Below, in pieces: positions 7,570 through 16,105 of a stretch of 44,880 nt of DNA. The notes below the pieces were generated by a model, which had not been told where the DNA came from, searched no databases, and saw nothing but the letters and a program-made list of their open reading frames with translations. The number at the start of each line of letters is the position of its first letter. Within the stretch, counting starts at the first letter, position 1. A program made the translations under genes and the position numbers. Source of the stretch: Firmicutes bacterium ADurb.Bin193 (GTDB lineage Bacteria; Bacillota; Clostridia; Monoglobales; Firm-18); assembly GCA_002070105.1 (NCBI GenBank), contig MWCQ01000020.1, positions 1 through 44,880 on the forward strand, read 5' to 3'.

Positions 7570-8325
7570 ATGAAAGAAAGTTGTGGAAGCTGCAACGAAA
7601 CACTTGCGGATTTCAGAGACGGCGTATGCATTCATACCGACCAGGTGTATGATTCGTGCAGAGAGCGCGATTGTCTTGAGGACTTACAGGTAATATTGAC
7701 GAGATGCGGACAGGAACTGGTAGACCGTGCGATAAATGTAAAGGTTAAAAGTGCCGAAGTTATTTGGGTATTTATAGACCTTGACCCGGTTCCGTTTAAC
7801 AAGGGCTTTTTCACAGTCGATATTAAATACTTCTTCAAGGTTACCCTCGATGTATTCTGCGGAATCGGCCGCCCCACGGAAGTGGAAGGTTTGGCAACAT
7901 TTGACAAAAGGGTTATACTTTTCGGTTCGGAAGGCAATTCAAAGATATTCACATCCAAGCATGATCCGGGAGCTCAGCTTCCTTCGATGTGGACGAAAAA
8001 CAATCTTCCCAAAGCTGTTGTCGAGGTTGTTGACCCCATAGCCCTTAACGCAAAGCTTGTTGACGCCAAAGACTGCCACTGCTGCTGTAACAATGTTGCC
8101 GGTATTCCTGATAACATATGCAGGTGCTTCGGGGATGATCTTGTTCTCGGAGATGCAGACAAAGCGGTATTCGTAACCCTTGGCTTGTTCACAATAATCA
8201 AAATCGAAAGAAATGTTCAGCTTAGAATTCCCGCTATTGATTTTTGTGTTCCGACAAGAGAATGTCTTGCTGCAACCGGTGCACTCCTCTTAACACAAAT
8301 TTTTATTATTAAAAAGTCCACATAA
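7570..8325 (+). CDS. Conserved clostridial cysteine-rich protein, C-terminus apparently replaced
   Basis: A 251-residue protein of a family I remember from clostridia only as hypothetical. Visible features are an N-terminal CxxC (CGSC), the block VYDSCRERDCLEDL, EVIWVFIDLDPVPFNKGF, the well-conserved RVILFGSEGNSKIF, and a cysteine cluster CHCCCNN near residue 175 with ICRCFGDD after it. No signal peptide is seen. A metal-binding or cross-linked coat role is possible but unproven. After PTRECLAAT the sequence becomes AT-rich and hydrophobic and ends IIKKST. As I remember it, relatives continue with a Cys/Pro-containing end, so the 3' end seems to have been replaced where the recombinase gene begins. 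The last 17 bases overlap the 3' end of the convergent recombinase. Confidence 0.65.
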   Translation: MKESCGSCNETLADFRDGVCIHTDQVYDSCRERDCLEDLQVILTRCGQELVDRAINVKVKSAEVIWVFIDLDPVPFNKGFFTVDIKYFFKVTLDVFCGIGRPTEVEGLATFDKRVILFGSEGNSKIFTSKHDPGAQLPSMWTKNNLPKAVVEVVDPIALNAKLVDAKDCHCCCNNVAGIPDNICRCFGDDLVLGDADKAVFVTLGLFTIIKIERNVQLRIPAIDFCVPTRECLAATGALLLTQIFIIKKST

Positions 8326-9871
8326 TTTCAACTTTTCTTGTATTGGTCTTTTCATCGACCGCGCCGATTTTTATTTTTTCGATAAACTCATCAATTACGG
8401 GTCGTGTTAAGCTGTCGGACTTGTCATACTGCTCTATCAAAGATTGAATATCCATACAGTCCCGGTTTTTCTCATACCCGTCCTTTTTACTGTTCAGATA
8501 GCTTATTCTTTTTTCCAGGTCGGACATATCCTTTTGAAAACCGTCTTTTAGCGATAAAAATTCCTCGTCCGTAATAATCCCGCCAAGCTTATCCTCGTAC
8601 AGCTTTTTGAAATAACCCTCTTTTCGTTTTATCTGCATATTAAGGCTGTCAATCTCGCTTTGCAGCTTGCGCAGTTTACTTTTTGCATCGGTATAAAGTT
8701 TGACGGAGCTTTTAAGGTATGTATCGTTTTTATATTTTTTAATAAGTTTGTTGAATTCCGCAAGAATAATTCGGGCAAGCTCGTCAAGTCGCATACGCCT
8801 GCGATTGGAGCAAAAACTTTTATCCATGCCGATTGTCTTGCACCTAAGGTATTGATAGCCGTTTGTTATATTTTTGTGAAAGATGTTTCCGCACTCCGCA
8901 CAAAAGACCTTTTGGCTGAAAATATGAACGGTACCGTCATATTTTTGACATCTCGCACGGCTTTTAAGCTTGCTTTTGACCCTTGCCCAGACTTCGCTGT
9001 CGATAATTGCTTCGTGCGCATTTTCGACTTTAATCCAGTTTTCCTTTTCTACAAGCCTTTTTTTACTGTTTTTATAGCTGATGTTTTGAACGGTTCCCTG
9101 TACAAGCGTGCCAATGTAAACCTCGTTTCGCACCATTTTTCGTATGGTATCCCTGCTCCACAAATGGCACATGGCGTTGTGGTGCGGGCAGTGAAGCTTA
9201 AAGCCGTTTTCCCACTTATAGTGCAGCGGATTGGGCTCTGCCCGCGTGTTGAGCGCCGCCGCGATTTTGGCATAGCTCTCACCGTTTGCAAACCGTTCAA
9301 AGATTTCCTTTACAACCTGTGCGGCGGGCGGGTCTATTATAAGAAGATTTTTGTTTTGCGGAGATTTTTTATAGCCGTAGGGTGCAAACGCCCCGGTAAA
9401 TTCGCCCTTTTCTTTTTTATGCTTAAGTGTTGCGCGGATATTGTCCGACAAATCCTCCAAAAACCACTCGTTAATAAGCCCGTTTATCTGTCTTGCCTTT
9501 TTATTGCCCTTAACCTCTGTGTCCGCATTGTCGACAAGGCTTATAAACCGTATATTCCACTGCGGAAAAAGGTTGTGAATATACTTTTCGACAACCTCCA
9601 TATCCCTGCTGAAACGCGACTGTGTTTTGCACAGGACAATATCGAACTTCCGCCGCTCGGCATCCTCCAAAAGTTTGTTAAATTCAGGCCTGTTTCTGTC
9701 CGCACCCGAATAATCCTCGTCGGAATATATCTTATAAATATCCCACCCCTTTTCGGTCGCATAGCTTACAAGCATTGATTTTTGGTTTTGTATGCTTTCG
9801 CTGTCTTCAAAAGAATTGTGCTTGCCCCTGTCCTCATCGGACAGCCTGCAATAGACCGCAACTTTTGTCAT
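8309..9871 (-). CDS. Large serine recombinase
   Basis: A 520-residue large serine recombinase, a site-specific integrase of phages and integrative elements. The resolvase domain starts VAVYCRLSDEDR, with the nucleophile probably S11 and SRFSRD near residue 85. The recombinase domain includes APYGYKK and the segment WSRDTIRKMVRNEVYIG. The zinc ribbon has CAECGN and a second Cys pair (LRCK, SFC), followed by a long coiled coil (about 385-470) and a basic C-terminal end RKVEIMWTF. Length is typical. It begins with ATG at 9871; a 43-codon ORF lies 36 bases upstream on the same strand. No other phage or conjugation gene is near, so this may be a solitary remnant or a minimal element whose attachment site lies at its 3' end, inside the cysteine-rich gene. 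Confidence 0.93.
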   Translation of the reverse strand: MTKVAVYCRLSDEDRGKHNSFEDSESIQNQKSMLVSYATEKGWDIYKIYSDEDYSGADRNRPEFNKLLEDAERRKFDIVLCKTQSRFSRDMEVVEKYIHNLFPQWNIRFISLVDNADTEVKGNKKARQINGLINEWFLEDLSDNIRATLKHKKEKGEFTGAFAPYGYKKSPQNKNLLIIDPPAAQVVKEIFERFANGESYAKIAAALNTRAEPNPLHYKWENGFKLHCPHHNAMCHLWSRDTIRKMVRNEVYIGTLVQGTVQNISYKNSKKRLVEKENWIKVENAHEAIIDSEVWARVKSKLKSRARCQKYDGTVHIFSQKVFCAECGNIFHKNITNGYQYLRCKTIGMDKSFCSNRRRMRLDELARIILAEFNKLIKKYKNDTYLKSSVKLYTDAKSKLRKLQSEIDSLNMQIKRKEGYFKKLYEDKLGGIITDEEFLSLKDGFQKDMSDLEKRISYLNSKKDGYEKNRDCMDIQSLIEQYDKSDSLTRPVIDEFIEKIKIGAVDEKTNTRKVEIMWTF

Positions 9872-9907
9872 AACAGTCTCACCACCGTTTATAACGAAAA
9901 TAATTGC

Positions 9908-10039
9908 CTACATAAGTCGCTTCGCATCAGTATTCAGAGAGTTATTTATAAGCTTTGCAAGCTTTTCGTTAAACGCCGCTTCAAGCTCCTTTTCGTCACG
10001 GCTTGTAAAAACATTGATAATTTCGATTGCCGTCTTCAT
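9908..10039 (-). CDS. Small ORF upstream of the recombinase, 43 aa
   Basis: ATG 10039 follows GGGAG with good spacing, and the product is a charged, helical 43-residue peptide (MKTAIEIINVFTSRDEKELE at the start). Codon use looks coding and the ORF ends 36 bases before the recombinase, so they are probably co-transcribed. I do not recognise it. It could be a recombination accessory factor, as many serine integrases have a small partner, but that is only inference from position. The reading frame is open further upstream, to about 10291. Confidence 0.4.
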   Translation of the reverse strand: MKTAIEIINVFTSRDEKELEAAFNEKLAKLINNSLNTDAKRLM

Positions 10040-10281
10040 AAGACCACTCCCTAAATTATCTATATGCGCTCTCACTTGTCCATTATTAAATAATACCAAT
10101 CCCTGTTCAAAAATCAAATATAAAACTTGTCTTTTTTCCGCCATGCTGCGTTGGAAGAACCCGCCAATACACAAAGTATTGGCTGAACCTTCTGCCTTGC
10201 CTAACGAAAAAAATTCTGCGTTTTCTGATTCGATTTTCAAACCGGAACTGGTATTTACCTTTGTTGCAAAAGGCTGCATAA
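10040..10281. other. Intergenic stretch ahead of the recombinase unit
   Basis: Open in more than one minus-strand frame, but no start has a ribosome site and no family is recognisable. It contains a short inverted repeat around AATACTTTGTGTATT (minus strand, about 10170-10184) inside the palindromic CCAATAC/GTATTGG pair. It may be the regulatory region of the recombinase or an element end. Confidence 0.3.
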
Positions 10282-10319
10282 AAAAACGCAAAGCCCATTG
10301 ACTTGGGCTTTGCGTTTTT
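10282..10319. terminator. Perfect-stem bidirectional terminator
   Basis: AAAAACGCAAAGCCCA (10282-10297), a six-base loop, then the exact complement (10304-10319) ending in five T. Being flanked by A-run and T-run it works on either strand, and separates the recombinase unit from the binding-protein genes. Confidence 0.85.
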
Positions 10320-10383
10320 AGAATCTTAAAGTAGAAGCTACACCTATTTTATTATAAAACTATCTGTTAAAACAATTCAAGGT

Positions 10384-12015
10384 TTATTTCAGATAATAAT
10401 CATCAATGCTGTATGATTTTGGATTGTTGACATTAGGATACCTCTTGACAAACCTGTCATAAGCCGCCTGCTTTACTGCGATAATGTCGTTTATGCCCAT
10501 CTGTTCCATGATAGCGATATAGTTGTCAAATTCCTCATCAACATTTACACGACCCATAACAAATTTGATAAACATCTCATCACCGTAGGTGTTGACTTCA
10601 AGCTGTTTTGAGGCTGTTGCCGCCGTTTCTTCCGCCGTAAGAATTCCATGAACCTTAGATTTTGCCTCGTTCGCTTCCTTTACGAACTTCAGCCAGACCT
10701 CATGGTCCTTGGCCTGGAGCACATCCTGCTTTGTAGGACGACTATCCAGAACAAAGGGTCCGTTTCCGAAGTTTCTGAAATACTCATAGCCGATTGATGC
10801 CCTCGGAATACCGTCGGGGTTGTTGGCGATAAGATCTGTATAAATCGGCTCACCGTTTACATACTCATAGCTTACTCCCTCTATACCGAAGTTCATAAGC
10901 ATATGACCTTCCTTGGAGAATGCATAGTCAAGGTACTTTAGGGCAAGCTCGGGATATTTACATTTCGTTGTTATTGCAACGCAACCCTGTTTGTGAACAA
11001 TGTCATTCTGCTGTAAGAACTTAGGCGCCTCTCCTTTAACAAGCGACGGGTACTGAACTGCGCTGAAATCGAATTCCGGATCCTTTTTTTGCATAAGGCT
11101 CCTGTACCTTGAAAGATTCGGGCCTGCCATTGCGATAGCGGCACCCGCCTCCCCGCTCATAATCATGTCGTCATTGAGCTTGGCATCCTTTTTAAGCGCA
11201 AAGTCGGCGTAAATCAGACCTTCCCTGTACCACTTTGCCATCTCCCTCATATAATCCTTAAATCTTGGGTCGGTCGGACCGTACTTAACCTTTCCGTCCT
11301 CAACAAAATATGCCGGCAATATCCCGTAGGCAGACATAAGGCCGGGAACACGCAGGTCGTTGAGGTTGACAAGAAGCGGTACCTTTACCTTTAGCTCCTT
11401 CTTGAACGCCGTAAGCATATTATACCAATCCTCGATGGTTTCAGGCTCGAACATATTAAGCTTTTTAAGCCAGTCCTTGCGCACCGCAAGGCCCTGAAAA
11501 GTTCTGAGAAAGTCATTTCCCTTTATCTGAGGAACCTGAAAAATCCTGCCCTCTTCATCAACAAGCTCCGTAAGAATGTCGGGATAAGCCTCATAAAGCT
11601 TCGTAAGATTGGGGGCATACTTTTTCTGAAGGTCCTTGATGTCGATTACAACACCGTCCTCATAAGCCTTTACCACTCCTCCGCTGTAATTGACGAAGGC
11701 ACTTTCAAGCATATCGGTAAGGTCGCCGGAGGCAACCATAACATTAAACTGTTCTTTCTCCTGACCTATAACGGGATGTAAATATTCAACCTTTACTCCT
11801 GTTTTTTCATACAAAACCTTGTTCCACTGTGTGTCGGTATAGCTCGACATAATATTTGCGGCGGTTAAAGCAATGTTACACCAATATGTAAGCGTTACAT
11901 CGCTCGGCGTAGGCTTTTTACCGCAACCCGTAAGGAAACCACTTACAGAAAAAACAAGGGCAACAACACATGCCGTCACAATACATATTTTTTTCCTAAA
12001 CATACAACGATACAT
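10384..12015 (-). CDS. Extracellular sugar-binding lipoprotein (LplA/YtcQ-like), copy 1
   Basis: A 543-residue ABC-transporter solute-binding lipoprotein. The signal peptide ends in the lipobox GFLTGC, with C31 the lipidated residue. The mature part starts KKPTPSDVTLTYWCN and keeps the features of large oligosaccharide-binding proteins feeding LplB/LplC permeases: the ESAFVNYSGGVV segment, MIMSGEAGAA and LKYLDYAFSKEGHMLMNFGIEGVSYE. The start is ATG 12015, with GGAGG eight bases ahead; a longer frame exists but would hide the signal peptide. It is a close paralogue of the proteins at 12296-13930 and 16462-18093 and has no permease beside it. It probably supplies a related glycan fragment to the permeases at 18128-19982 or elsewhere. 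Confidence 0.88.
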   Translation of the reverse strand: MYRCMFRKKICIVTACVVALVFSVSGFLTGCGKKPTPSDVTLTYWCNIALTAANIMSSYTDTQWNKVLYEKTGVKVEYLHPVIGQEKEQFNVMVASGDLTDMLESAFVNYSGGVVKAYEDGVVIDIKDLQKKYAPNLTKLYEAYPDILTELVDEEGRIFQVPQIKGNDFLRTFQGLAVRKDWLKKLNMFEPETIEDWYNMLTAFKKELKVKVPLLVNLNDLRVPGLMSAYGILPAYFVEDGKVKYGPTDPRFKDYMREMAKWYREGLIYADFALKKDAKLNDDMIMSGEAGAAIAMAGPNLSRYRSLMQKKDPEFDFSAVQYPSLVKGEAPKFLQQNDIVHKQGCVAITTKCKYPELALKYLDYAFSKEGHMLMNFGIEGVSYEYVNGEPIYTDLIANNPDGIPRASIGYEYFRNFGNGPFVLDSRPTKQDVLQAKDHEVWLKFVKEANEAKSKVHGILTAEETAATASKQLEVNTYGDEMFIKFVMGRVNVDEEFDNYIAIMEQMGINDIIAVKQAAYDRFVKRYPNVNNPKSYSIDDYYLK

Positions 12016-12090
12016 CTGTCTTTCCTCCATTCCGGGTAGTACTTGCATAACTTGAATCAGCATTCTTGGGGCCGGATACCTTAAATGCAA

Positions 12091-12140
12091 GCAAATCCCT
12101 GTAAAACTGTGTATTTTTATCAGTATTTACAGGGATTTGC
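12091..12140. repeat. Inverted repeat between lipoprotein copies 1 and 2
   Basis: GCAAATCCCTGTAAA (12091-12105) and its exact complement (12126-12140), with a 20-base loop. It lies about 75 bases upstream of copy 1 and 155 bases downstream of copy 2. No T-run follows on either strand, so an operator or leader hairpin is as likely as termination. The rest of 12016-12295 has no gene. Confidence 0.5.
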
Positions 12141-12295
12141 GTATTATTTATTGGGCTACGGATCGAATGCAGCTATATAATCCGAATGTATTTTACGGTT
12201 TCTTATCAAAAACATTCCATAGGATGCATACAAACCGTCATAAAACCTTGCGATAGCATGTTATCAACTGTTTTTCAGCAAGCCCTATTGCCTGC

Positions 12296-13930
12296 TTATT
12301 TCCAGAAAATGTCCTCTACGCTGTATGTTTTAGGATTATTAACATCAGGATACCTCTTGACAAACCTGTCATAAGCCGCCTGCTTTATTGCGATAATGTC
12401 TTTGATACCCATCTGTTCCATGCGTGCGACATAGTTGTCAAATTCCTTTTCAACATCTACACTGCCCATAACAAATTTTATAAACATTTCATCGCCGTAG
12501 GTGTTGACTTCAAGCTGTTTTGAAGATGTAGCGGCTGTCTCATCAGCCGTAAGGATTCCGTGAACCTCAGATTTCGCTTCGACTGCTTCCTTTGTGAATT
12601 TAGCCCATATATCGACATTTTCCTTCTCGTTGAATCTTCCTTGCTTGTTTTTGCGACTGTCCTGAACATACGGACCGGGACCTGCGACCCTGAAGTATTG
12701 ATAGCTGATTGCTGCCCTCGGAATACCGTCGGGGTTGTTCATAATAAGATCGGTATACTTCGGCTCACCGTCAATAATCTCATAGCTTACGCCCTCAATA
12801 CCGAAATTCATAAGCATATGACCTTCCTTGGAGTATCCGTAATCAAGATACTTAAGCGCAAGCTCCGGATATTCGCAGCTTGATGTAATTGCAACGCAAC
12901 CCGAATTGTTAACAAGACCTTCACGCTGCAAGAACCTGGGTGCTTCACCCTTAACAAGCGACGGGTACTGAACCGCACCGAAGAAGAACTCGGGGTTCTT
13001 GTTTTCCATAAGGCTCATATATCTTGATATACCCGAATTTGCCATTAAAATGGCGGCGCCCGCCTCGTCACCCATAATCATTGCGTCCATTTTCTTAGCA
13101 TCCTTTTTAAGCGCAAAGTCGGGATAAATCAAACCTTCCTTATACCACTTTGCCATTTCCTTCATATAGTCCTTAAACCTTGGGTCGATCGGGCCGTATT
13201 TAACCTTTCCGTCCTCGACAAAATATGCCGAAGTTATCCCGAAAGCAGTTATAAAGCCGGGAACACGAAGGTCGTTGAGGACGACAAGAAGCGGCACTTT
13301 TACCTTTAGCTCTTTCTTAAATTTCGTAAGCACATTATACCAATCTTCGATGGTTTCGGGCTCAGGTAGGTTAAGCTTTTTAAGCCAGTCCTTACGCAAG
13401 GCAGGACCCTGGAATGTTCTGAGCGAGTCATGTCCCTTTATCAGAGGAGTCTGAAAAATCCTGCCCTCTTCATCTGCCATCTCCATGTAAAGGTCGGGAT
13501 AATTATCATATAGCTTCATAAGGTTGGGAGCGTGCTTTTTCTGAAGGTTCGTAATATCTAAAATAAGCCCGTCCTCATGAGCCTTGACCACTCCTCCGGT
13601 ATATTGGATGAAAGCACTCTCAATCATGTCTGTAAGGTCGCCCGATGCAATCATAACATTAAGCTGTTCCTTTTCCTGGCCAAAAACGGGGTGCAGGAAA
13701 TTAACCTTTACACCTGTTTTTTCAAACATAACCCTGTTCCATTCCGTGTCGGTATAGCTCGTCATAATACCTGATGCGGTTGCAGCAAGGTTACACCAAT
13801 ATGTAAGCGTTACATCACCCGGATTAATTTTTTTACCGCAACCGGTGAGAAAACCGCTTACAGCCAGAATTGTAGCAATAACTAAGGCCAATACAATCCT
13901 TGTTTTCCCTCTTGCAAGACATCGATACAT
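12296..13930 (-). CDS. Extracellular sugar-binding lipoprotein, copy 2
   Basis: A 544-residue solute-binding lipoprotein with the same GFLTGC lipobox (C31) as copies 1 and 3 and near-identical blocks throughout, such as ETIEDWYN, KKELKVKVPLL, KKDAKKMDAMIMGDEAGAA and the EVNTYGDEMFIKFVMG segment near the C-terminus. Differences are concentrated in the central sugar-contact regions (for example the QDSRKNKQGRFNEKE insert), so ligand preference may differ. ATG 13930 has TGGAGGAATG just ahead. It is transcribed away from copy 3, across 2.5 kb of non-coding DNA, and has no permease neighbours. A palindrome (13968-13983) and a TATAAT-like box lie directly upstream. Confidence 0.88.
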   Translation of the reverse strand: MYRCLARGKTRIVLALVIATILAVSGFLTGCGKKINPGDVTLTYWCNLAATASGIMTSYTDTEWNRVMFEKTGVKVNFLHPVFGQEKEQLNVMIASGDLTDMIESAFIQYTGGVVKAHEDGLILDITNLQKKHAPNLMKLYDNYPDLYMEMADEEGRIFQTPLIKGHDSLRTFQGPALRKDWLKKLNLPEPETIEDWYNVLTKFKKELKVKVPLLVVLNDLRVPGFITAFGITSAYFVEDGKVKYGPIDPRFKDYMKEMAKWYKEGLIYPDFALKKDAKKMDAMIMGDEAGAAILMANSGISRYMSLMENKNPEFFFGAVQYPSLVKGEAPRFLQREGLVNNSGCVAITSSCEYPELALKYLDYGYSKEGHMLMNFGIEGVSYEIIDGEPKYTDLIMNNPDGIPRAAISYQYFRVAGPGPYVQDSRKNKQGRFNEKENVDIWAKFTKEAVEAKSEVHGILTADETAATSSKQLEVNTYGDEMFIKFVMGSVDVEKEFDNYVARMEQMGIKDIIAIKQAAYDRFVKRYPDVNNPKTYSVEDIFWK

Positions 13931-13967
13931 TTTTCATTCCTCCATTTTTAATATTATATTATAATAT

Positions 13968-13983
13968 CTGATTACATAATCAG
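13968..13983 (-). promoter_or_regulatory. Palindrome at the promoter of lipoprotein copy 2
   Basis: CTGATTA and TAATCAG are separated by two bases. On the minus strand it sits directly upstream of overlapping TATAAT boxes (13953-13963), the position of an operator. The gene starts at 13930. Confidence 0.4.
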
Positions 13984-14254
13984 ACTGTATAAACCCAACT
14001 GAGTACGGTATTAAAATCATGTTATTTAACAAATCTCATAAAATTACAACATGAGTCCGATTTGATTTCGCGATAAATGCAAAATCCAACTCATGCTTAT
14101 TCCATGCCATATACGCTATTATATATTGTCCTGCTACTATTCTATTACCGGAATACTGAAAATATTGCACTGCGGATAATATTGTCCTTTTGTTGTAATA
14201 CAGAAATTATTATTAATTGCAAATCACAAGCCGGTCGAAATAAATCTTTCTGTA

Positions 14255-14331
14255 ATCTAATTTTAATAATAAACCATATTAATCAACAAATCAATAATCA
14301 GTAGCAGAGGTTAATATTCAATAACCGACTT
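14255..14331 (-). repeat. Left arm of the inverted upstream duplication
   Basis: Its reverse complement aligns over about 76 bases with 16030-16105, including an exact 18-base block (TATTAACCTCTGCTACTG; here 14299-14316 on the minus strand). Each arm lies 325-435 bases upstream of a lipoprotein start and faces that gene, so it looks like a shared upstream element copied along with the gene. Confidence 0.75.
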
Positions 14332-14375
14332 TTCTTTGCGAAAAATTTGAATGGGTACGGGAAGAAAAAATATCA

Positions 14376-14440
14376 AAAGAGCGGTTTTACTGCTACCTTA
14401 TACTAAAAAAATAGCAGTATGTTTTGGCAAACGGCTCTTT
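14376..14440. repeat. Two-step hairpin
   Basis: AAAGAGC (14376-14382) pairs with GCTCTTT (14434-14440), and inside it TACTGCTA (14388-14395) pairs with TAGCAGTA (14412-14419). This long-range paired structure is more elaborate than a simple terminator. Confidence 0.4.
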
Positions 14441-14503
14441 ATATTGCTGCAATGAAACGCCCCAAAGCGGATGCTTCTTTAGTTTTAGACCGCAAAAAAA
14501 TAT

Positions 14504-14524
14504 AAGGGCGTCATTGCCGCCCTT
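14504..14524. repeat. Short GC-rich hairpin
   Basis: AAGGGCG (14504-14510) and CGCCCTT (14518-14524) around a seven-base loop. On the minus strand it is followed by ATATTTTTTTGCGG, so it could terminate leftward transcription. Confidence 0.45.
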
Positions 14525-15022
14525 CATACTACCCGAAAAAACAGGCAGATGCCCGAACTCTTCGGTGGTTTATACTTTTAGCGTTAGCTTTGGTAACTTT
14601 CTGTGTTAATTTTGAATTTAGGCACATATACCGCACATATTATTGTTTGTTCGGATTCTGTTATAACTTAACCTGCCGCAAACTCTGCCCTGCATTGACA
14701 CACGAAGAATAGAGATTATTACGCCTTTTCTTTTCGCCTGTACGAACCGGCCTTCCCACCGATTCGACATGCTATGTCTTGTTGTTTTTTGTTGGGTCTG
14801 AATCAACAAACGAATTGAATTATAGATGTCAGTCGCATTGCGGCTTTAGCTGAGATTAATATATTGTTGTTGTAAATATGCGGTATAGCCTTAACATGTA
14901 CATTTCTTTAGAATCTGTTATTTGCTTTCCTTATTTTATATACCGTTATTTGCTTTGTTGGTTTTTATCCATTTGTAATGGAATATTACCGATGCCACAG
15001 ATATAAGCATAATGAAATCGCC

Positions 15023-15064
15023 GATAACAGTAAGTTAAGCCCTTGAATACTTAATACTGTTATC
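15023..15064. repeat. Hairpin with 15-bp paired arms
   Basis: GATAACAGTA plus TTAAG (15023-15039, with a two-base bulge) pairs with CTTAATACTGTTATC (15050-15064). No strong T-run follows. Confidence 0.4.
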
Positions 15065-15118
15065 ATTTGTGCATTAGAATCTATCACCTTCTTTTTGTTT
15101 CTGTTTTATGGGAAATAA

Positions 15119-15228
15119 GCTTAAAGCGCGGAAATTACGCGCTTTAAGCGAAAATAAATTCCCCCTTGCATAAGCCCGCGCGGCGAGAGGATGCGTTTAC
15201 GAAAACGCGATGCGTAAAAACGCTTTAT
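15119..15228. repeat. Dispersed intergenic repeat, copy C
   Basis: It starts with a perfect 12-bp hairpin (GCTTAAAGCGCG, 15119-15130, with 15138-15149; loop GAAATTA). It then follows the same core as copies A and B (AAAATAAATTC, CCCGCGCGGCGAGAGG, ATGCG) and ends in a second hairpin (GCGTTTACG paired with CGTAAAAACGC) and CTTTAT. It is more diverged than A and B in the middle. Confidence 0.65.
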
Positions 15229-15258
15229 CTGCGGCTTTTACACACGAACACTTCGATT

Positions 15259-15285
15259 ATGTAGTATTTTTCAAAAATACTACAT
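15259..15285. repeat. Perfect 27-base palindrome
   Basis: ATGTAGTATTTTT (15259-15271), a single C, and the exact complement (15273-15285). The sequence TAGTATTT recurs just after it. It could be an operator or a bidirectional A/T-rich terminator. Confidence 0.5.
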
Positions 15286-15841
15286 AGTATTTAATGTCCT
15301 TATCTGTGCCGCATAAAGATAAATTGTAAAAATCGCCTCCTTACAATCGGATTTTTGTTTGCAAATCAGGTTAATTCTGATTACTTATATTAAAATAAAT
15401 TAAACTGATTGCCGCTTTTGATTATCTGCAGAATACCGCAGATAGCAATATATCTTCAAAGCCCGTTTCGATATAAATAATATCCGCTTTGTGCGTTGAT
15501 ATTTCCGGCCATGGGTAATAATCGTTGAATATCGAAAATTACAGACAACCCAACACCGCTGCCAAGATTATACAGTAAAATTATGTCTTTATCAATTACC
15601 AGAATATAGAATGATAATCATAATCCAACATTCAATCTAATAAAAGGCGTGATTCTTAAGTAAACGCGATAAGATATCTAATTTCCGATGCAATAACCGC
15701 TTTCCTAACAATGCTGTTTATAAAGCTGTTAAATCCGGCTAAAACGAGCATATAAAACAGCAATATTTTAATTTTTTATACATAGCTACATAGCATGATA
15801 ATACTGAAAAATTGAATCGTACACCGTTTGTCCGTCGGGTT

Positions 15842-15889
15842 GCTATGGCTTTGTGCCGAAATTTCGCTTTCCGGCATCGCTTTCATAGC
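15842..15889. repeat. Imperfect stem-loop
   Basis: GCTATG (15842-15847) pairs with CATAGC (15884-15889), and TGCCG further in pairs with CGGCA. The intervening segment also pairs loosely. No coding frame runs through it. Confidence 0.35.
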
Positions 15890-16029
15890 CATTGTGGTTA
15901 CAAAAAGTTTATCGAGTTTTGAATATTTTTTCTTCCGTATATAATAAAATTCCTATAAAACAGGATTTTGAATATATAGCGGGACGGCAGTATTACTGTA
16001 TCTTGCAACGATAGTCCTATGCGACCGTA

Positions 16030-16105
16030 AAGTCGGATTTTGATTATTAACCTCTGCTACTGGTGATTGATTTATTGATTGCTATGGTTTATGCTTAAAA
16101 TGATG
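16030..16105 (+). repeat. Right arm of the inverted upstream duplication
   Basis: Partner of 14255-14331. The exact block is 16045-16062. It includes a TGATTGATTTATTGATT run. It sits about 360-430 bases upstream of lipoprotein copy 3, the same side and a similar distance as its partner relative to copy 2. Confidence 0.75.

Noticed and set aside
8660-9778. A 372-codon plus-strand frame opposite the serine recombinase
   Set aside because: It is the antisense shadow of a clear recombinase, with hydrophobic low-complexity product and no ribosome site.
14424-14809. Two short frames (61 and 63 codons) in the non-coding interval
   Set aside because: No ribosome sites and atypical composition; hairpins cross them.
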